The notes: generated by a model not told the origin, from the sequence alone. Shown: positions 42,859-52,159, numbered from the stretch's first letter. The stretch: 54,460 nt of DNA from Gemmatimonadaceae bacterium (GCA_016720905.1 JADKJT010000038.1:1-54460), one strand, 5' to 3'. Translations and numbers: made by a program.

Positions 42859-44126
42859 CCGTCCGTATGCACCAGGCGCAGCACCTGCTCGCGCCCATCG
42901 CCGCCGGTGCTGGTATCAACCGCCGACACCTCGGCAATGGTGTGCGTCAGGTGCTGTCCGGTCAGCGCTGATGTCCCGAACATCAGGGACACGAGGCGCG
43001 TCGCCCGATCGTAGGTGGCGCCAACCAGCGGCAAGGAATGCCCCAGAATCTGGGCGCCCAGGTCGCGGGAATCGATCTCGACCGTGCATGGCCGACCCGT
43101 GTTCCGGTCGCTGAATGCCTTCAGTTCCGCGTCAAGCACGGCCATGTCGAAGGTGTGCGTGTGAGCGGTCGTTGACGGCCGCGTTCTCGCGGCGGCCAGC
43201 GTTCGCGCCGAACCTGGAACGCACAACACCGAGCATGGGGCGTGCCGCAGCAGTTCGGCCGCCACGCTGCCGAGGATCATCCGGCGCAGGAAACCGTAGC
43301 CATGCGTGGCGGTTACCACCAGATCGGCGTCCTTGTCGCGGATGACCTTGGTGAGTTCATCCGACGGATTGCCTTCCACCAGCACGTCCTCGACGGAAAA
43401 CCCGTTGCGCGCGAGCATCTCGTGCAGCTGCGAGAATCCATGCAGCGCCTGGTTGCGATAGGCAATGGCGCGGTCCTGCAATCCCTGATCGGCCTTCGAG
43501 AACGGCGGGGCCACGTGGACCAGATAGATCACGGCATCGGACGCCACCAGCGTCAGCGCGACTTGCGCCGCGTACAGGCTGAACTCGCTGAAATCGGTGG
43601 CGATCACCACGCGGCGCGGGGCGGCCGTCAGCTTCGCTTCCGCCGCGAGCACTGGTGTATCACCCAGCTGCAGCAGTCGCAGCACAGTCTCACCCCCCAG
43701 TGCGCGCTGGATAGCCGCATGGCGACCGCGTCCAACCACAATGACGCGGGCCTTGTGATCCTGGGCGAACTCCACGATCTCGCGCGCCGGCTCTCCGGTG
43801 CGCACCATCACCGGCCAGTTCGAGGTCGGCGAGATCAGTCGGGTTTGCTGCGCCTTGAGCATTCCCTCCCGGCCTTCGCGAACCGCGAGATCGGTTTCGA
43901 GCGGAACGGGCATGGTATCAAACGCGTACATGGGCATCGCGAAGGGCATCACCGCGCTGACCACATGCACGACGGAGTTGGTGCGTTCAGCCAAGGCCTG
44001 CGCGGCCGGAAACGCGGCATCAGACTGCGGTGAAGTGTCGGACGCAATGACAATAGGACCGACAAGTTGCGGCGCCGGATGATACGCGGCAAACGTGTAG
44101 GGCTGTGAGCTGGTGGCGGTAGACAT
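42834..44126 (-). CDS. Tandem universal stress protein with a DUF5335-like C-terminal domain
   Basis: 430 residues from ATG 44126, with AGGAG 7 bases before. Two UspA domains: residues about 20-165 ('GPIVIASDTSPQSDAAFPAA', 'VIVVGRGRHAAIQRALGG') and about 170-315 ('RRVVIATDFSEFSLYAAQVA', 'VVTATHGYGFLRRMILG' with the ATP-binding G-2X-G-9X-G(S) pattern, then 'SVAAELLRHAPCSVL'). The last about 110 residues ('FDMAVLDAELKAFSDRNTG', 'LPLVGATYDRATRLVSLMFG') resemble DUF5335. Usp proteins respond to nutrient, oxidative and DNA-damage stress and bind ATP or other nucleotides. It overlaps the PYP-like gene convergently, so the two may be antagonistically transcribed. Confidence 0.85.
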   Translation of the reverse strand: MSTATSSQPYTFAAYHPAPQLVGPIVIASDTSPQSDAAFPAAQALAERTNSVVHVVSAVMPFAMPMYAFDTMPVPLETDLAVREGREGMLKAQQTRLISPTSNWPVMVRTGEPAREIVEFAQDHKARVIVVGRGRHAAIQRALGGETVLRLLQLGDTPVLAAEAKLTAAPRRVVIATDFSEFSLYAAQVALTLVASDAVIYLVHVAPPFSKADQGLQDRAIAYRNQALHGFSQLHEMLARNGFSVEDVLVEGNPSDELTKVIRDKDADLVVTATHGYGFLRRMILGSVAAELLRHAPCSVLCVPGSARTLAAARTRPSTTAHTHTFDMAVLDAELKAFSDRNTGRPCTVEIDSRDLGAQILGHSLPLVGATYDRATRLVSLMFGTSALTGQHLTHTIAEVSAVDTSTGGDGREQVLRLVHTDGQTLVLLE

Positions 44127-44307
44127 GGCGAATCTCCTGTCAGGAGTTCGGGACACGAACGGTGAATTGACGTGCTTGAATGAACGAAGGGCACTCCGGG
44201 GCGGGCACACCATCGGGTTTCACCTGACCGGGTGTAGCGTTCCCTGCCGCCAACGACGACCTGCCCGTACGTTTCCTGATCACTCCCTCTACCTGCCGGA
44301 ATTCGTG

Positions 44308-45687
44308 ATGATTCGCAGCGCCGTCACCGTCGCCATGGCGACGTTCATGCCAAGTGGCTCAGCCGTCGGCCGGAATGCCGCACTCAAGAGCACCCTGCCT
44401 GAGGCGCGTGAAGGCAGGCTCATCGACAGGCCGGTTCCGGGTGTTTCCGGCGTTGTGGCCCGCACTCTTGCCGTGCTCGCACTGCTCGCCACGGTCAACG
44501 TCAGGACCAGCGCACAGCAGGGACCGGTGACGGCGTTTACCGGTGCCACGCTCGTCGATGGCACCGATGGGGCGCCCGTGGCCAACGCGACGTTGTTGGT
44601 GCGCGATGGTCGCGTATTGGCGGCGGGGGCCGCATCGCGCGTGGCCATCCCAGTGGGCGCACAACGCACGCGACTTGATGGACGGGTGATCATTCCCGGG
44701 CTCATCAACGCGCACGGGCACGTGAATACTCCCGCCGACCTCGCCACCTACGCCGCCTATGGCATCACGACGGTGTTCTCGCTGGGTGGCGAACCCGCTT
44801 CGGTGTTCGCGGCGCGTGCCGGGCAGAATACGCCCGCACTCGATCGTGCGCGTGTGTATCTGGCGGGACCGGTGCTCACCCCCGCCACGCCGGCTGAAGC
44901 GCGCACGCAAGTGGCGGACGTCGCCGCGCAACGGGTGGACATTGTGAAAATCCGCGTGGACGACAATCTGGGAACGACGGTGAAGATGTCGCCCGATGTG
45001 TACCGCGCGGTGATTGCCGAAGCACACGGGCGCGGACTGCGCGTGGCGGTGCACGTGTACTATCTCGCCGATGCCATGGATGTGCTGGCGGCGGGCGCCG
45101 ACTACATCGCGCACAGTGTGCGTGATGAGCCCGTGAATGCAGCATTCGTCGGCGCGCTGAAGGCGAATGGTGCCTGTTATTCGCCCACACTGATGCGCGA
45201 GGTTTCAACATTCGTTTACGAGTCGACACCGTCGTTCTTTGCCGACTCCCTGTTCCTCGCCCATGCCAACCGGCAGTGGATGTCTACGCTGCAGGAGCCG
45301 GCGCGTCAGGATGCCATGCGCACCAGTGTCAGCGCCCAGCGCTACAAGGCGCAGTTACCCGTCGCCAATCGCAACCTGAAAATGTTGTCGGATGCGGGAA
45401 TACCCATCGCGATGGGCACCGATACCGGCCCGGTCGGGCGCTTTCAGGGCTACTTCGAACTCATGGAACTCGAACACATGGTGGACGCGGGACTCACGCC
45501 GCGTCAGGCGATGGCGGCGGCCACCCGCGACGCCGCGCGGTGCATGCACATCGATCGCGATGTCGGCACACTCGAGACCGGCAAGTGGGCCGACTTTGTG
45601 GTGCTGGATGCGTCCCCGCTGGAACGCATCAGCAATGTGCGTCGTATCCGGGCGGTGTATGTCGCCGGCAATCTGTTGCCACGCTAA
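44308..45687 (+). CDS. Secreted amidohydrolase (imidazolonepropionase/prolidase-like)
   Basis: 459 residues from ATG 44308. The signal peptide core lies only at about residues 52-70 ('VARTLAVLALLATVNVRTSA'), so a GTG at 44455 may be the real start (410 residues). Amidohydrolase features: 'GRVIIPGLINAHGHVNTP' with the first metal site, 'VDIVKIRVDDN' with the candidate carbamylated Lys, 'LRVAVHVYYLADAMD', 'ADYIAHSVRDEP', 'IPIAMGTDTGPVGRFQG' with the catalytic Asp, and the C-terminal 'GTLETGKWADFVVLDASP'. The pattern is of the family with imidazolonepropionase and Xaa-Pro dipeptidase relatives; substrate unknown. It is convergent with the next gene, three bases apart. Confidence 0.85.
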   Translation: MIRSAVTVAMATFMPSGSAVGRNAALKSTLPEAREGRLIDRPVPGVSGVVARTLAVLALLATVNVRTSAQQGPVTAFTGATLVDGTDGAPVANATLLVRDGRVLAAGAASRVAIPVGAQRTRLDGRVIIPGLINAHGHVNTPADLATYAAYGITTVFSLGGEPASVFAARAGQNTPALDRARVYLAGPVLTPATPAEARTQVADVAAQRVDIVKIRVDDNLGTTVKMSPDVYRAVIAEAHGRGLRVAVHVYYLADAMDVLAAGADYIAHSVRDEPVNAAFVGALKANGACYSPTLMREVSTFVYESTPSFFADSLFLAHANRQWMSTLQEPARQDAMRTSVSAQRYKAQLPVANRNLKMLSDAGIPIAMGTDTGPVGRFQGYFELMELEHMVDAGLTPRQAMAAATRDAARCMHIDRDVGTLETGKWADFVVLDASPLERISNVRRIRAVYVAGNLLPR

Positions 45688-45690
45688 CGG

Positions 45691-46917
45691 CTACTTGGGA
45701 AAGCCCGCCGGCGAGATCGCCGGCATCAGTCGCAGCGCGTTCTGGTAGTACACCTTCTTGAGCACCACATCGGGCAGGTCAATCCCGTACAGCTTCCAGA
45801 AGGCGTGGTAGTCGCGATAGTAGTCGAAGTAGTCGTCACGCGTTTCGAACACGCGCCAGTAGTACGGATACTCCTCGGGCTGGAATGAATCCTTCCCGAA
45901 CAGAATGCGGTCCTGGAACTTCACGAAGAAGTCATGCGCGGCGCGCGGCTGTCGGCCGATGTCGTACAGCACCGCACCGACTTCGCTGTACACGTTGGGC
46001 ATTTCGGTGAGGAGTTTGCCGAAGGTGCCGAGGTCGTTGGCCTGCCACCCCAAGTGCGCCGTCACGAACGTGGTTTTCGGATTGTTGCGGAACAGATTGT
46101 TGCGCTCGGCCACCAAGGCTTCGAAGCTGGGGAACTTGTCCTGCGGATAGCGACGCTCGGGGAACAACGAAATCTCGAGCCACCGCTCGTTGGTGAGATC
46201 GGCCGGCTTGAAGAACTCCGCCGGATCGCCGGTGTGGATGAACACCGGCAGCTTGAGACGCGCGCAGGCCGCCCAGAACGGTGCGAGTTCCGGGTCGTCC
46301 AACTTGAGTCGGCTGCCATCGGGCTTCTTCGTGCTCAACCCAAAGCCTTTGCCGATCTCGCCGACACCAACGGCACCGGCCGCGACATCGGCTTCAAGCT
46401 GAGCAATGGCCTTCTCGGCCCAGCCAGGGCCCACGTTGCCGAAGTTCACGCCGGCCAGCACCCGCACACGGTCCTTCATCTTCGGGGAGACCTTGAGCGT
46501 GTCCATCACGCGCTTGAGGCGATCGCCCGACATGTTATCGGCGGCGATCATCATGCGGACATTGAGACTGTCCAGCGACGCGCCCAACTTGGCGAGCGTT
46601 TCGGTGGTGGCCAACAATCCCGCCGGATGGCCGTGAAAGTCGATGGCCGGGAACTTGGCGGTCTTCACCATCGTTGCCGGTGCCACGAGTGTGGACTTGG
46701 GCCGATAGTCGAGAATACTGGGCGCCGGCGTCTCGGGTCCGAGACACGAGCGTGGACGGACTTCCGTGGTGCCCGGCGGACATGCCTCGCCATCCTTGAT
46801 GGTCGTGCCGCCGCGAAATCCACCTCCACCGCCGCGACCGGCGGGGGGTTGTGCGACCAGCGAAGTGGCGAGGCAAAGACCGGCGAACAAACCGGTGATC
46901 AGGGACGAGCGGCGCAT
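45691..46917 (-). CDS. Secreted amidohydrolase_2-type TIM-barrel protein
   Basis: 408 residues with a signal peptide ending near 'SLVAQPPAG', followed by a Gly-rich stretch. The core shows 'FPAIDFHGHPAGLL' (HxH), 'AAGAVGVGEIGKGFGL', 'LPVFIHTGDPAEFFKP' with the next His, 'TTFVTAHLGWQANDLG' and 'ILFGKDSFQPEEYPYY' with the terminal Asp. This is the PF04909-type metal-dependent hydrolase family (decarboxylases and hydrolases); substrate unknown. It is transcribed towards the neighbouring secreted amidohydrolase; the two are not homologues by eye beyond the superfamily. Confidence 0.8.
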   Translation of the reverse strand: MRRSSLITGLFAGLCLATSLVAQPPAGRGGGGGFRGGTTIKDGEACPPGTTEVRPRSCLGPETPAPSILDYRPKSTLVAPATMVKTAKFPAIDFHGHPAGLLATTETLAKLGASLDSLNVRMMIAADNMSGDRLKRVMDTLKVSPKMKDRVRVLAGVNFGNVGPGWAEKAIAQLEADVAAGAVGVGEIGKGFGLSTKKPDGSRLKLDDPELAPFWAACARLKLPVFIHTGDPAEFFKPADLTNERWLEISLFPERRYPQDKFPSFEALVAERNNLFRNNPKTTFVTAHLGWQANDLGTFGKLLTEMPNVYSEVGAVLYDIGRQPRAAHDFFVKFQDRILFGKDSFQPEEYPYYWRVFETRDDYFDYYRDYHAFWKLYGIDLPDVVLKKVYYQNALRLMPAISPAGFPK

Positions 46918-47002
46918 CGAGGCTCCAGGGCGGCTTACGGAAGGAAATCGAACCCGTGAAATAGGCGCGATGACGCGCGCGATGTCGAGTCCGGCCCGTC
47001 CC

Positions 47003-47332
47003 TCAATCCACGATGAACAACCGGGCGCCCAGCGGTGACCGCGAGCGATGCGGCTCGACCTCGTCCGCCACCTGATAACTCATCCCGGGGGTCAGCGTGA
47101 CGCACCGTCCGTCCGAAAGCTCCGTCTGCAACTCGCCCGCGAGACAGAGCAGAATATGCCCCTTCGCGCACCAATGGTCGGCCACATAACCGGCTGAATA
47201 CTCCACCATCCTGACCCGCACGGCGCCAAAGTGCCGCGTGCGCCACTGTGCGATACCCGATGCACCCGGATGCTCGGTTGCCTGGACGTCGTCCCAGGTG
47301 ACGGTGCCGAATGGAATATCCGTGAGGTGCAT
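47003..47332 (-). CDS. DHCW-motif cupin protein
   Basis: 109 residues. 'MVEYSAGYVADHWCAKGHI' contains the DHCW motif, 'LLCLAGELQTELSDG' follows, and 'TLTPGMSYQVADEVEPHRS' gives the second cupin motif. Small single-domain cupins bind a metal and are of unknown substrate. Located 23 bases downstream of the beta-lactamase-like gene, so co-expression is plausible. Confidence 0.8.
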   Translation of the reverse strand: MHLTDIPFGTVTWDDVQATEHPGASGIAQWRTRHFGAVRVRMVEYSAGYVADHWCAKGHILLCLAGELQTELSDGRCVTLTPGMSYQVADEVEPHRSRSPLGARLFIVD

Positions 47333-47355
47333 GGCGGTGGAGGAAGGTCGTGATG

Positions 47356-48459
47356 TCAGCGCAACGGCGAACGGTTCGGCGCGCCCACCGGCCCATCGAA
47401 ATAGTCAATGATCTGGCGCGACACGCGACCGATCATGTCTTCTTCTTCCCCGAGGGATCCGGTGATGCCGTTGGTGAAGAACGCGATGATCACGGTGCCC
47501 GATCGTGCGTACACCATGCCGACATCGTTCGCGATCACCGGGCTGTCGCCGGTCTTGTGGGCCACCGGCACGTCCAGAAAATGCGGAATCCGACGTGCGC
47601 CGGCCTGCTGCCGCCGCATGATCGTTCGCATCGTGGCGGCACTCGCCGCCGAGGTCATCGTTCCGCGTTCGATGGCTTCCAGCAACCGACCAGTTTCGCG
47701 CGGATTCATGTCGCCCAGCCAGTAGGCATGATCCTGCACGGGCAGGCGATACCGGCCGTCCGCCAGAATCTTCTTGTTGGCCGGATCACGCACCATCGCC
47801 ACCCACTTGGCCCGCTCGCCGGTGAAGAGTGATGCGTACAGGTCAAACAGCGGGTCGCCCTGCTGGGCGTATTGCAGTCCGGTGGTTTCTTCCGCGGTGA
47901 GCGTGTCGAACGCCGGGTTGACGAGCGCCAGGATCTTGCGACGGTAGACATGCCCGCGCGCCACCATGCTGAGGTGCGTAAACCCCGACGACCTGAGCCA
48001 CGCGTTCAGGCTGTCCACGCCACCAACCTTTGTCACCATCAAGTCGGTGGCGACGTTGTCGCTGGTGATCACCATCTCGGTGATCAAGTCACGGATGGTT
48101 GGCGTCTGCCCGAGGTCATGGTACTGCAAGACGCCCGAGCCGTCACGCAAATCGGCGCGTCGGATCTGCACCCGTTCATCGAGGTTGAGTTTCTGCTGAT
48201 CAACCAATTGGAACGCGCGCACCATGATGGTCAGCTTGATGATGCTGGCGCTGCTGAACGCATCGTCGGCGTTGACCGTGGCCTCTTCGCCGGTGGTGAG
48301 GTGCTTGACGTACACGCCGGCCCGCGCGGGAAACCGGGACAGTTCCGTTTCCAGCAGTCGCGTCAGCCCGCTCTTCGCTGGTTGCGCCGAGACTGCGACA
48401 GCGGTCAGCGCCAGGCAGAGTGCGGTGTGCAGCGTGTGGCGAAGGGCGACGTGACGCAT
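47356..48459 (-). CDS. Class A beta-lactamase-like serine hydrolase
   Basis: 367 residues from ATG 48459; signal peptide ends near 'VAVSAQPAK'. The nucleophile motif is Ser72-x-x-Lys75 ('SSASIIKLTI'), the SDN loop is 133-135 ('VITSDNVATD') and the KTG box is in 'PVAHKTGDSPVIANDVG'. I do not find the ExxLN omega-loop motif that holds the deacylating Glu166 in the usual spot after SDN. That makes true beta-lactamase activity doubtful; a penicillin-binding or peptidoglycan-related hydrolase is an alternative. The region between SDN and KTG is longer than in typical class A enzymes ('LTAEETTGLQYAQQGDPLFD'). It is followed by a cupin gene on the same strand. Confidence 0.75.
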   Translation of the reverse strand: MRHVALRHTLHTALCLALTAVAVSAQPAKSGLTRLLETELSRFPARAGVYVKHLTTGEEATVNADDAFSSASIIKLTIMVRAFQLVDQQKLNLDERVQIRRADLRDGSGVLQYHDLGQTPTIRDLITEMVITSDNVATDLMVTKVGGVDSLNAWLRSSGFTHLSMVARGHVYRRKILALVNPAFDTLTAEETTGLQYAQQGDPLFDLYASLFTGERAKWVAMVRDPANKKILADGRYRLPVQDHAYWLGDMNPRETGRLLEAIERGTMTSAASAATMRTIMRRQQAGARRIPHFLDVPVAHKTGDSPVIANDVGMVYARSGTVIIAFFTNGITGSLGEEEDMIGRVSRQIIDYFDGPVGAPNRSPLR

Positions 48460-48596
48460 GGCGAGTACAGCTCCCGTGTGGGGGCGATGGGCATGGGGCG
48501 CAGCCAAAGGCGGCTTCCGAAAGCTGCGGCGCACGATGACACATCGCTAGGCTGAGGGACGTGCGACGGTGCGCGCAGCAGAGTGACGTCCGTGTC

Positions 48597-49103
48597 TCAA
48601 TCGTACCACCCCTGCACAAACCACTGCATGGGCGCGGCAATCGCACTCGTCACCGCGGACTCGCCATACACCAGCAGTTCCCCTTCGCCCTCGGCGTCAC
48701 ACCGCCAGTAGTCGCGCGCAAACGCATCGGCGCGCCACCAATCGCCGCTTAATCGGTCCGGTCCATCGGCGTGGGCAATCGACAACCGGCGTCCCCGCCA
48801 CCACACGGCGGCGGGCACACCGCGTGGCGCTTCGACATCCACCACTTCGGGTGTGTCGAGTAATCGCAGCACGGCGGGCGCGTTGACCGTATCTGCGATA
48901 ATGTCAGGTGATGCGGCAGGCACCGGCGCGGCGGCTTGCGCCATCGCATCGGCGCTGGTCCACTGTCCGGTGGCTTCCGGTTTGTGCCCGTCACCCGCCA
49001 CGGCGCGTACCACCACATCGCCCGCGTTGTCCGGATCGAGCGCGGCCCGCAAGCGCGCGAACACCGACTCGGCGTTCATGGCGGCGTCGCGCCATGAAGG
49101 CAC
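48597..49103 (-). CDS. C-terminal fragment of ImuB
   Basis: About 168 residues, with no real start codon; the frame is open for a further 70 bases upstream and continues the middle fragment. The 'GVPAAVWWRGRRLSIAHADG', 'GPDRLSGDWW' and 'RDYWRCDAEGEGELLVYGE' segments, ending 'MQWFVQGWYD', are the usual ImuB C-terminal domain. Confidence 0.65.
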   Translation of the reverse strand: MPSWRDAAMNAESVFARLRAALDPDNAGDVVVRAVAGDGHKPEATGQWTSADAMAQAAAPVPAASPDIIADTVNAPAVLRLLDTPEVVDVEAPRGVPAAVWWRGRRLSIAHADGPDRLSGDWWRADAFARDYWRCDAEGEGELLVYGESAVTSAIAAPMQWFVQGWYD

Positions 49104-49179
49104 CAGCAGATCGCCCTGATCGGCGGCCAGTGGTGTGGTGGCCGGAATCCCACCGTGATGCCAATGATCAGTGCCGGGA

Positions 49180-50118
49180 TCACCTAACGCCCGCTAAACG
49201 CGCGACATGATCGAACAGGGGCTCGAGTCGCGCCAGCGGTCGCGCCGGACGCACTTCGCGCGTGATGCTGCGTTGTGGAATGGACAGCAGCGATGAGGCC
49301 TCAACGGTTTCGCGCGGTGCCCGCAGCACTGGCGGTGTGGTGCCGATGCCGGTGCGCGCCGCCGCCATCGGCGCATCGCTCGATGTTTCGGGAAATGCGT
49401 CGTGATCGTGACCGTCGGTACCCACGTCCTCCAGTGGCCACTGTCGCCCCGCATCGAGAATCAGTGTGACCGACACGGCCGCCGCCGAGCGTCCGTCGTT
49501 CACCAGTTCGCGCACCAGTCGATCCAACTGCGCGCGCAACACGAACACACCGGCGCGGTGCTTCCACCTGACCGGCAACTCCACACTGGTGCTGCGGGTG
49601 GCTTCCACCCGCACGAGTCCCGGACGTCGCGTGTCGTCGCCGTGTGCCAGTCGCCATGCGGTGAGTCCTTCGGCGCCCCAGCGTCGTTCAGTCGTCACCG
49701 GGCGCGGTGGGGCGAGCATGCCCACGGTACGCAGCCCCAGCGCGCGCAGTGCGTCGCGCAATTCGTCGTCCATGGGCACCAGCCCCAACGGCGCCGGTGC
49801 GAGATAGGTGGCGCACTGTCCGCTGGGAATGCAGGTGATGCCATCGGGGAGTGCCAGTGGATCGCGCTCACGTACCACACGACTGCGCGCCTGTGGCGCC
49901 CACGTGGCGGCGCGCGCGGCCACGCACGAATCGGCAATGGCCACGCGGGCATCGGGGTGCCAGCGTTGCGCAATGGACAGCAGGGCGCGCGCCAGCCTGT
50001 CTTCACCACCCAGTGCGTCGAAGCCGCTGGCGCCAATCCACCATACGCCCGGGCGCCTTGCACGGGTGACCTGGGACTGGCGGCGAGAAACGCGGGTGGT
50101 CACGGCCAACACCCGCAT
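49180..50118 (-). CDS. Middle fragment of ImuB
   Basis: About 312 residues beginning in a chance Met; meaningful from 'GVWWIGASGFDALGGEDRLA'. It holds the inactive Y-family palm ('RVAIADSCVAARAATWA'), the helix-hairpin-helix-like thumb ('LRDALRALGLRTVGMLAPPR') and the little-finger-like 'VSVTLILDAG' region. It ends at a TGA formed by frame loss near 49190. Confidence 0.65.
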   Translation of the reverse strand: MRVLAVTTRVSRRQSQVTRARRPGVWWIGASGFDALGGEDRLARALLSIAQRWHPDARVAIADSCVAARAATWAPQARSRVVRERDPLALPDGITCIPSGQCATYLAPAPLGLVPMDDELRDALRALGLRTVGMLAPPRPVTTERRWGAEGLTAWRLAHGDDTRRPGLVRVEATRSTSVELPVRWKHRAGVFVLRAQLDRLVRELVNDGRSAAAVSVTLILDAGRQWPLEDVGTDGHDHDAFPETSSDAPMAAARTGIGTTPPVLRAPRETVEASSLLSIPQRSITREVRPARPLARLEPLFDHVARLAGVR

Positions 50119-50701
50119 CGTTCACGGCGTGATCGTCCCACGTGCGCACGTCGAGCGTGGCGCAGCGCCTGCGCTTCGGCAACGTCATGCCGGCGCGCAC
50201 CCCGGCGCCGTCCGGCCGCCAATGACACCGCGCGAGTCGTGTTATCGGCGAGCGCCCTCGGCAACGTCCCAGTGCGGGGGCGCCGGGATAGCGCGCTGTC
50301 CGGTACCCGGGATGGCCACACCGGATTTTTTCACGCGCCCGTTCGCGTTTACTGGAGTTCCCATACGACGATTCGCCGGCGCGCGTTTGCGTCCGCGATA
50401 GCGCGTCCAGTCGCGGGTGTGTTTGTCGAAAGGTGCGATCGAACCGGTCGCGTTCGCGACTCCGTTGCGCGCGGGTGAGTGGGGAGGCATACACTGATGT
50501 TCGTCTGCTCCGCGAACGCCAGGGCGAGTTGTGTCGCGAAGGGTGAGTCGCGGGCGTGTGGATGTCGTCGTGTGCGGAAACGCCGAGTCCGGCCCGGGTG
50601 TGATGGGGGTGCTCGATGGCGTCGTCGGTGCTGCCGCCGACAGCGGCCCGGACGGCGCGTGCCGCGTGCCACGCCGCGCCGATCGGGAATCTGGAATCCG
50701 T

Positions 50702-51340
50702 TCACACGCGACGCGCCATGACGATGCCACCGCCCTCGATTGATCGAACGCTGCGACTGGGTCCACCTTTCTCCACGACCACTGAAAATCCGCGTATGAT
50801 GTTTTGGGTCTCAGTGCGTTAACCGTCGGAGGGGAAGCGGTTTGGCCGACATGGGTTCGAGTCGCAACCGCACCGCACCACTCACGCAACCGGGGCGCGC
50901 CTCGTGCACCAGCACCACGGGCGCATCGTTCGCGGGCGAGTTGCGCGAGTCGCACGCCATGCACCCGCGACAGCGCCAGGGCGCCGTCGATGACGACCAG
51001 GGCGAACACGCCACTGCGCAGCGGGAGATCCAGCGCACCGCTGCGTTTACCGTCGCGCGACCGCACCATCACCAGTCGTTCCACCCAGTCCGGCCATGGC
51101 GCGGCAGCGAGGGTGCGACGCGCATCGATCCGCCACCCAGCCGCGGTGCGCAGCACGCGAGACGACCTGGCGAAGCGGTGCCGTTTGCCGGGCAAGCGTT
51201 CCGACCACTTCGGTAATGCGGCCGCGCCGAGATACCGCCGCAGGCGGCATCGAGCGGAAGTGATGCCGGTGGCCACAGGATGCCTGCGGCTCGCCCACCG
51301 GCCACCACGGCTTCGAAACGTGCGGAGGGACGCAGGCTGA
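50702..51340 (-). pseudogene. imuA: ImuA-like (RecA-fold) mutasome protein, frameshifted
   Basis: The minus strand encodes pieces of a RecA/ImuA-like protein in changing frames: 'GILWPPASLPLDAA' (about 51270), 'GRITEVVGTLA' (about 51220), 'WVERLVMVRSRDGKRSGAL' and 'SGVFALVVIDGALALSRVHG' (51090-50960), then after another shift 'APVVLVHEARPGCVSGAVRL' and 'KPLPLRRLT', then 'FSVVVEKGG'. This matches the order of ImuA domains upstream of imuB. No intact P-loop can be read, which may be due to the indels. Position and strand (upstream of imuB) support the call. Limits are approximate. Confidence 0.6.
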
Positions 51341-51583
51341 CCCGGGGCGGAGGCGAGGGCTGGGGGTGTGGGGGCGAGGGCGGGGGCGGTCAGCAGAAAT
51401 TATTGAGTGCCGAATAAAAACCGAAAATCGAGGATATGGTAGAAACCTACCCGCCTGCTTTCACTACGCTCCGGGTCCGTCACGGGGCTCCTTAACGTTC
51501 CCTACCGGCAGTCGTATGCTCCAGTGGTCCAGGGGCCGACGGCGGGCCTCCAGCGGTTCGTTCCACCGCCAGCCCACCGTCCC
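51341..51583. other. Intergenic stretch without a recognised gene
   Basis: I find no coding frame with family resemblance. It contains a G-rich run (about 51361-51390) and an AT-rich patch (about 51397-51440) that could hold divergent promoters for imuA (minus) and the lipoprotein gene (plus). No LexA-type palindrome is obvious. Confidence 0.3.
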
Positions 51584-52096
51584 ATGTTTCCGTCGAACGC
51601 TTCCTGCTCGCCACCGCGCTCCTCCTGGCCGCCTGCGGTGGTGCGCCCACTGAAACTGCCTCTGACGAGCCGACCTTTGAGGCCGTGCTCAAGAAACGGC
51701 CGATCAGGGTACATGACGCCGCGGCGGTTCCTCGATCGCGCGCCAGCCGGCCTCAGCTCACGGCCGAGCAGAAGGCCGCCATCCGCACCATCAACGAACG
51801 GTTCAAAGAAGCCAACAAGGCCGATCTTGAGGCGTTGACGGCAAATCACGCGTGAAGCGATGAGAGCGCGGCGCAATGGCGCGTCACCCGACGACGTGAT
51901 CACGCGATTCTCGAAGAGCGCAGCCGTCCAGTTCGTCCTCGGCTGCCGCGGCGTTCGCCGCCTTGCGCGTGGCATTGAACGCGGTGCTCACCGACGAGCG
52001 GCGCGCGTGGCTTGCGGCCAGCTCCCATCGACTGGGACCGGCCTGCCTGCGCCGCTGCCGGGGCGCTGGTCGCTATCTCGACTCGCTGTGCACACC
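51584..52096 (+). pseudogene. LTxxQ/Spy-like lipoprotein, frameshifted
   Basis: ATG 51584 would begin 'MFRRT', but two single-base changes are needed to join it to 'LLATALLLAACGGAPTETAS', a perfect lipobox signal read in the adjacent frame up to a stop at 51855. That frame also carries 'QLTAEQKAAIRTINERFKEA', and other frames beyond continue with 'REAMRARRNGASPDD' and 'LRVALNAVLTDERRAWLA'. The LTxxQ-type motifs suit the Spy/CpxP group of periplasmic chaperone-like helical proteins. It ends before a terminator. The breaks are more likely consensus errors than decay. Confidence 0.6.
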
Positions 52097-52125
52097 GCCG
52101 CGTGCATTCGTGCACGCGGCTATTC
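52097..52125. terminator. Terminator between convergent genes
   Basis: A perfect 10-bp stem, GCCGCGTGCA (52097-52106) and TGCACGCGGC (52111-52120), with a TTCG tetraloop, followed on the plus strand by TATTCGGTTTTCT. It lies between the lipoprotein gene (+) and the periplasmic-sensor gene (-). Confidence 0.85.
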
Positions 52126-52159
52126 GGTTTTCTCTTTACGGAGAGGGGGCGGCGGCCCA

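Larger units (their letters stand above)
48597..50400 (-). pseudogene. imuB: ImuB (Y-family-polymerase-like mutasome subunit), split by frameshifts
   Basis: ImuB-like sequence runs over at least three frames. The N-terminal part (about 50120-50400) reads as 'GVRAGMTLAEAQALRHARR' only after a frame change; then 'GVWWIGASGFDALGGEDRLA' starts the long middle frame, and after a one-base loss near 49190 ('LAG' to 'LGDPGTDHWHHGG') the C-terminal DUF6504-like end follows ('LSGDWWRADAFARDYWRC'). ImuB lacks polymerase activity and bridges DnaE2 to the beta clamp. The boundary with imuA between about 50390 and 50720 is unclear. Most of the breaks look like single-base consensus errors because residue patterns continue across them. 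Its partner dnaE2 is 7.7 kb away. Confidence 0.75.
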
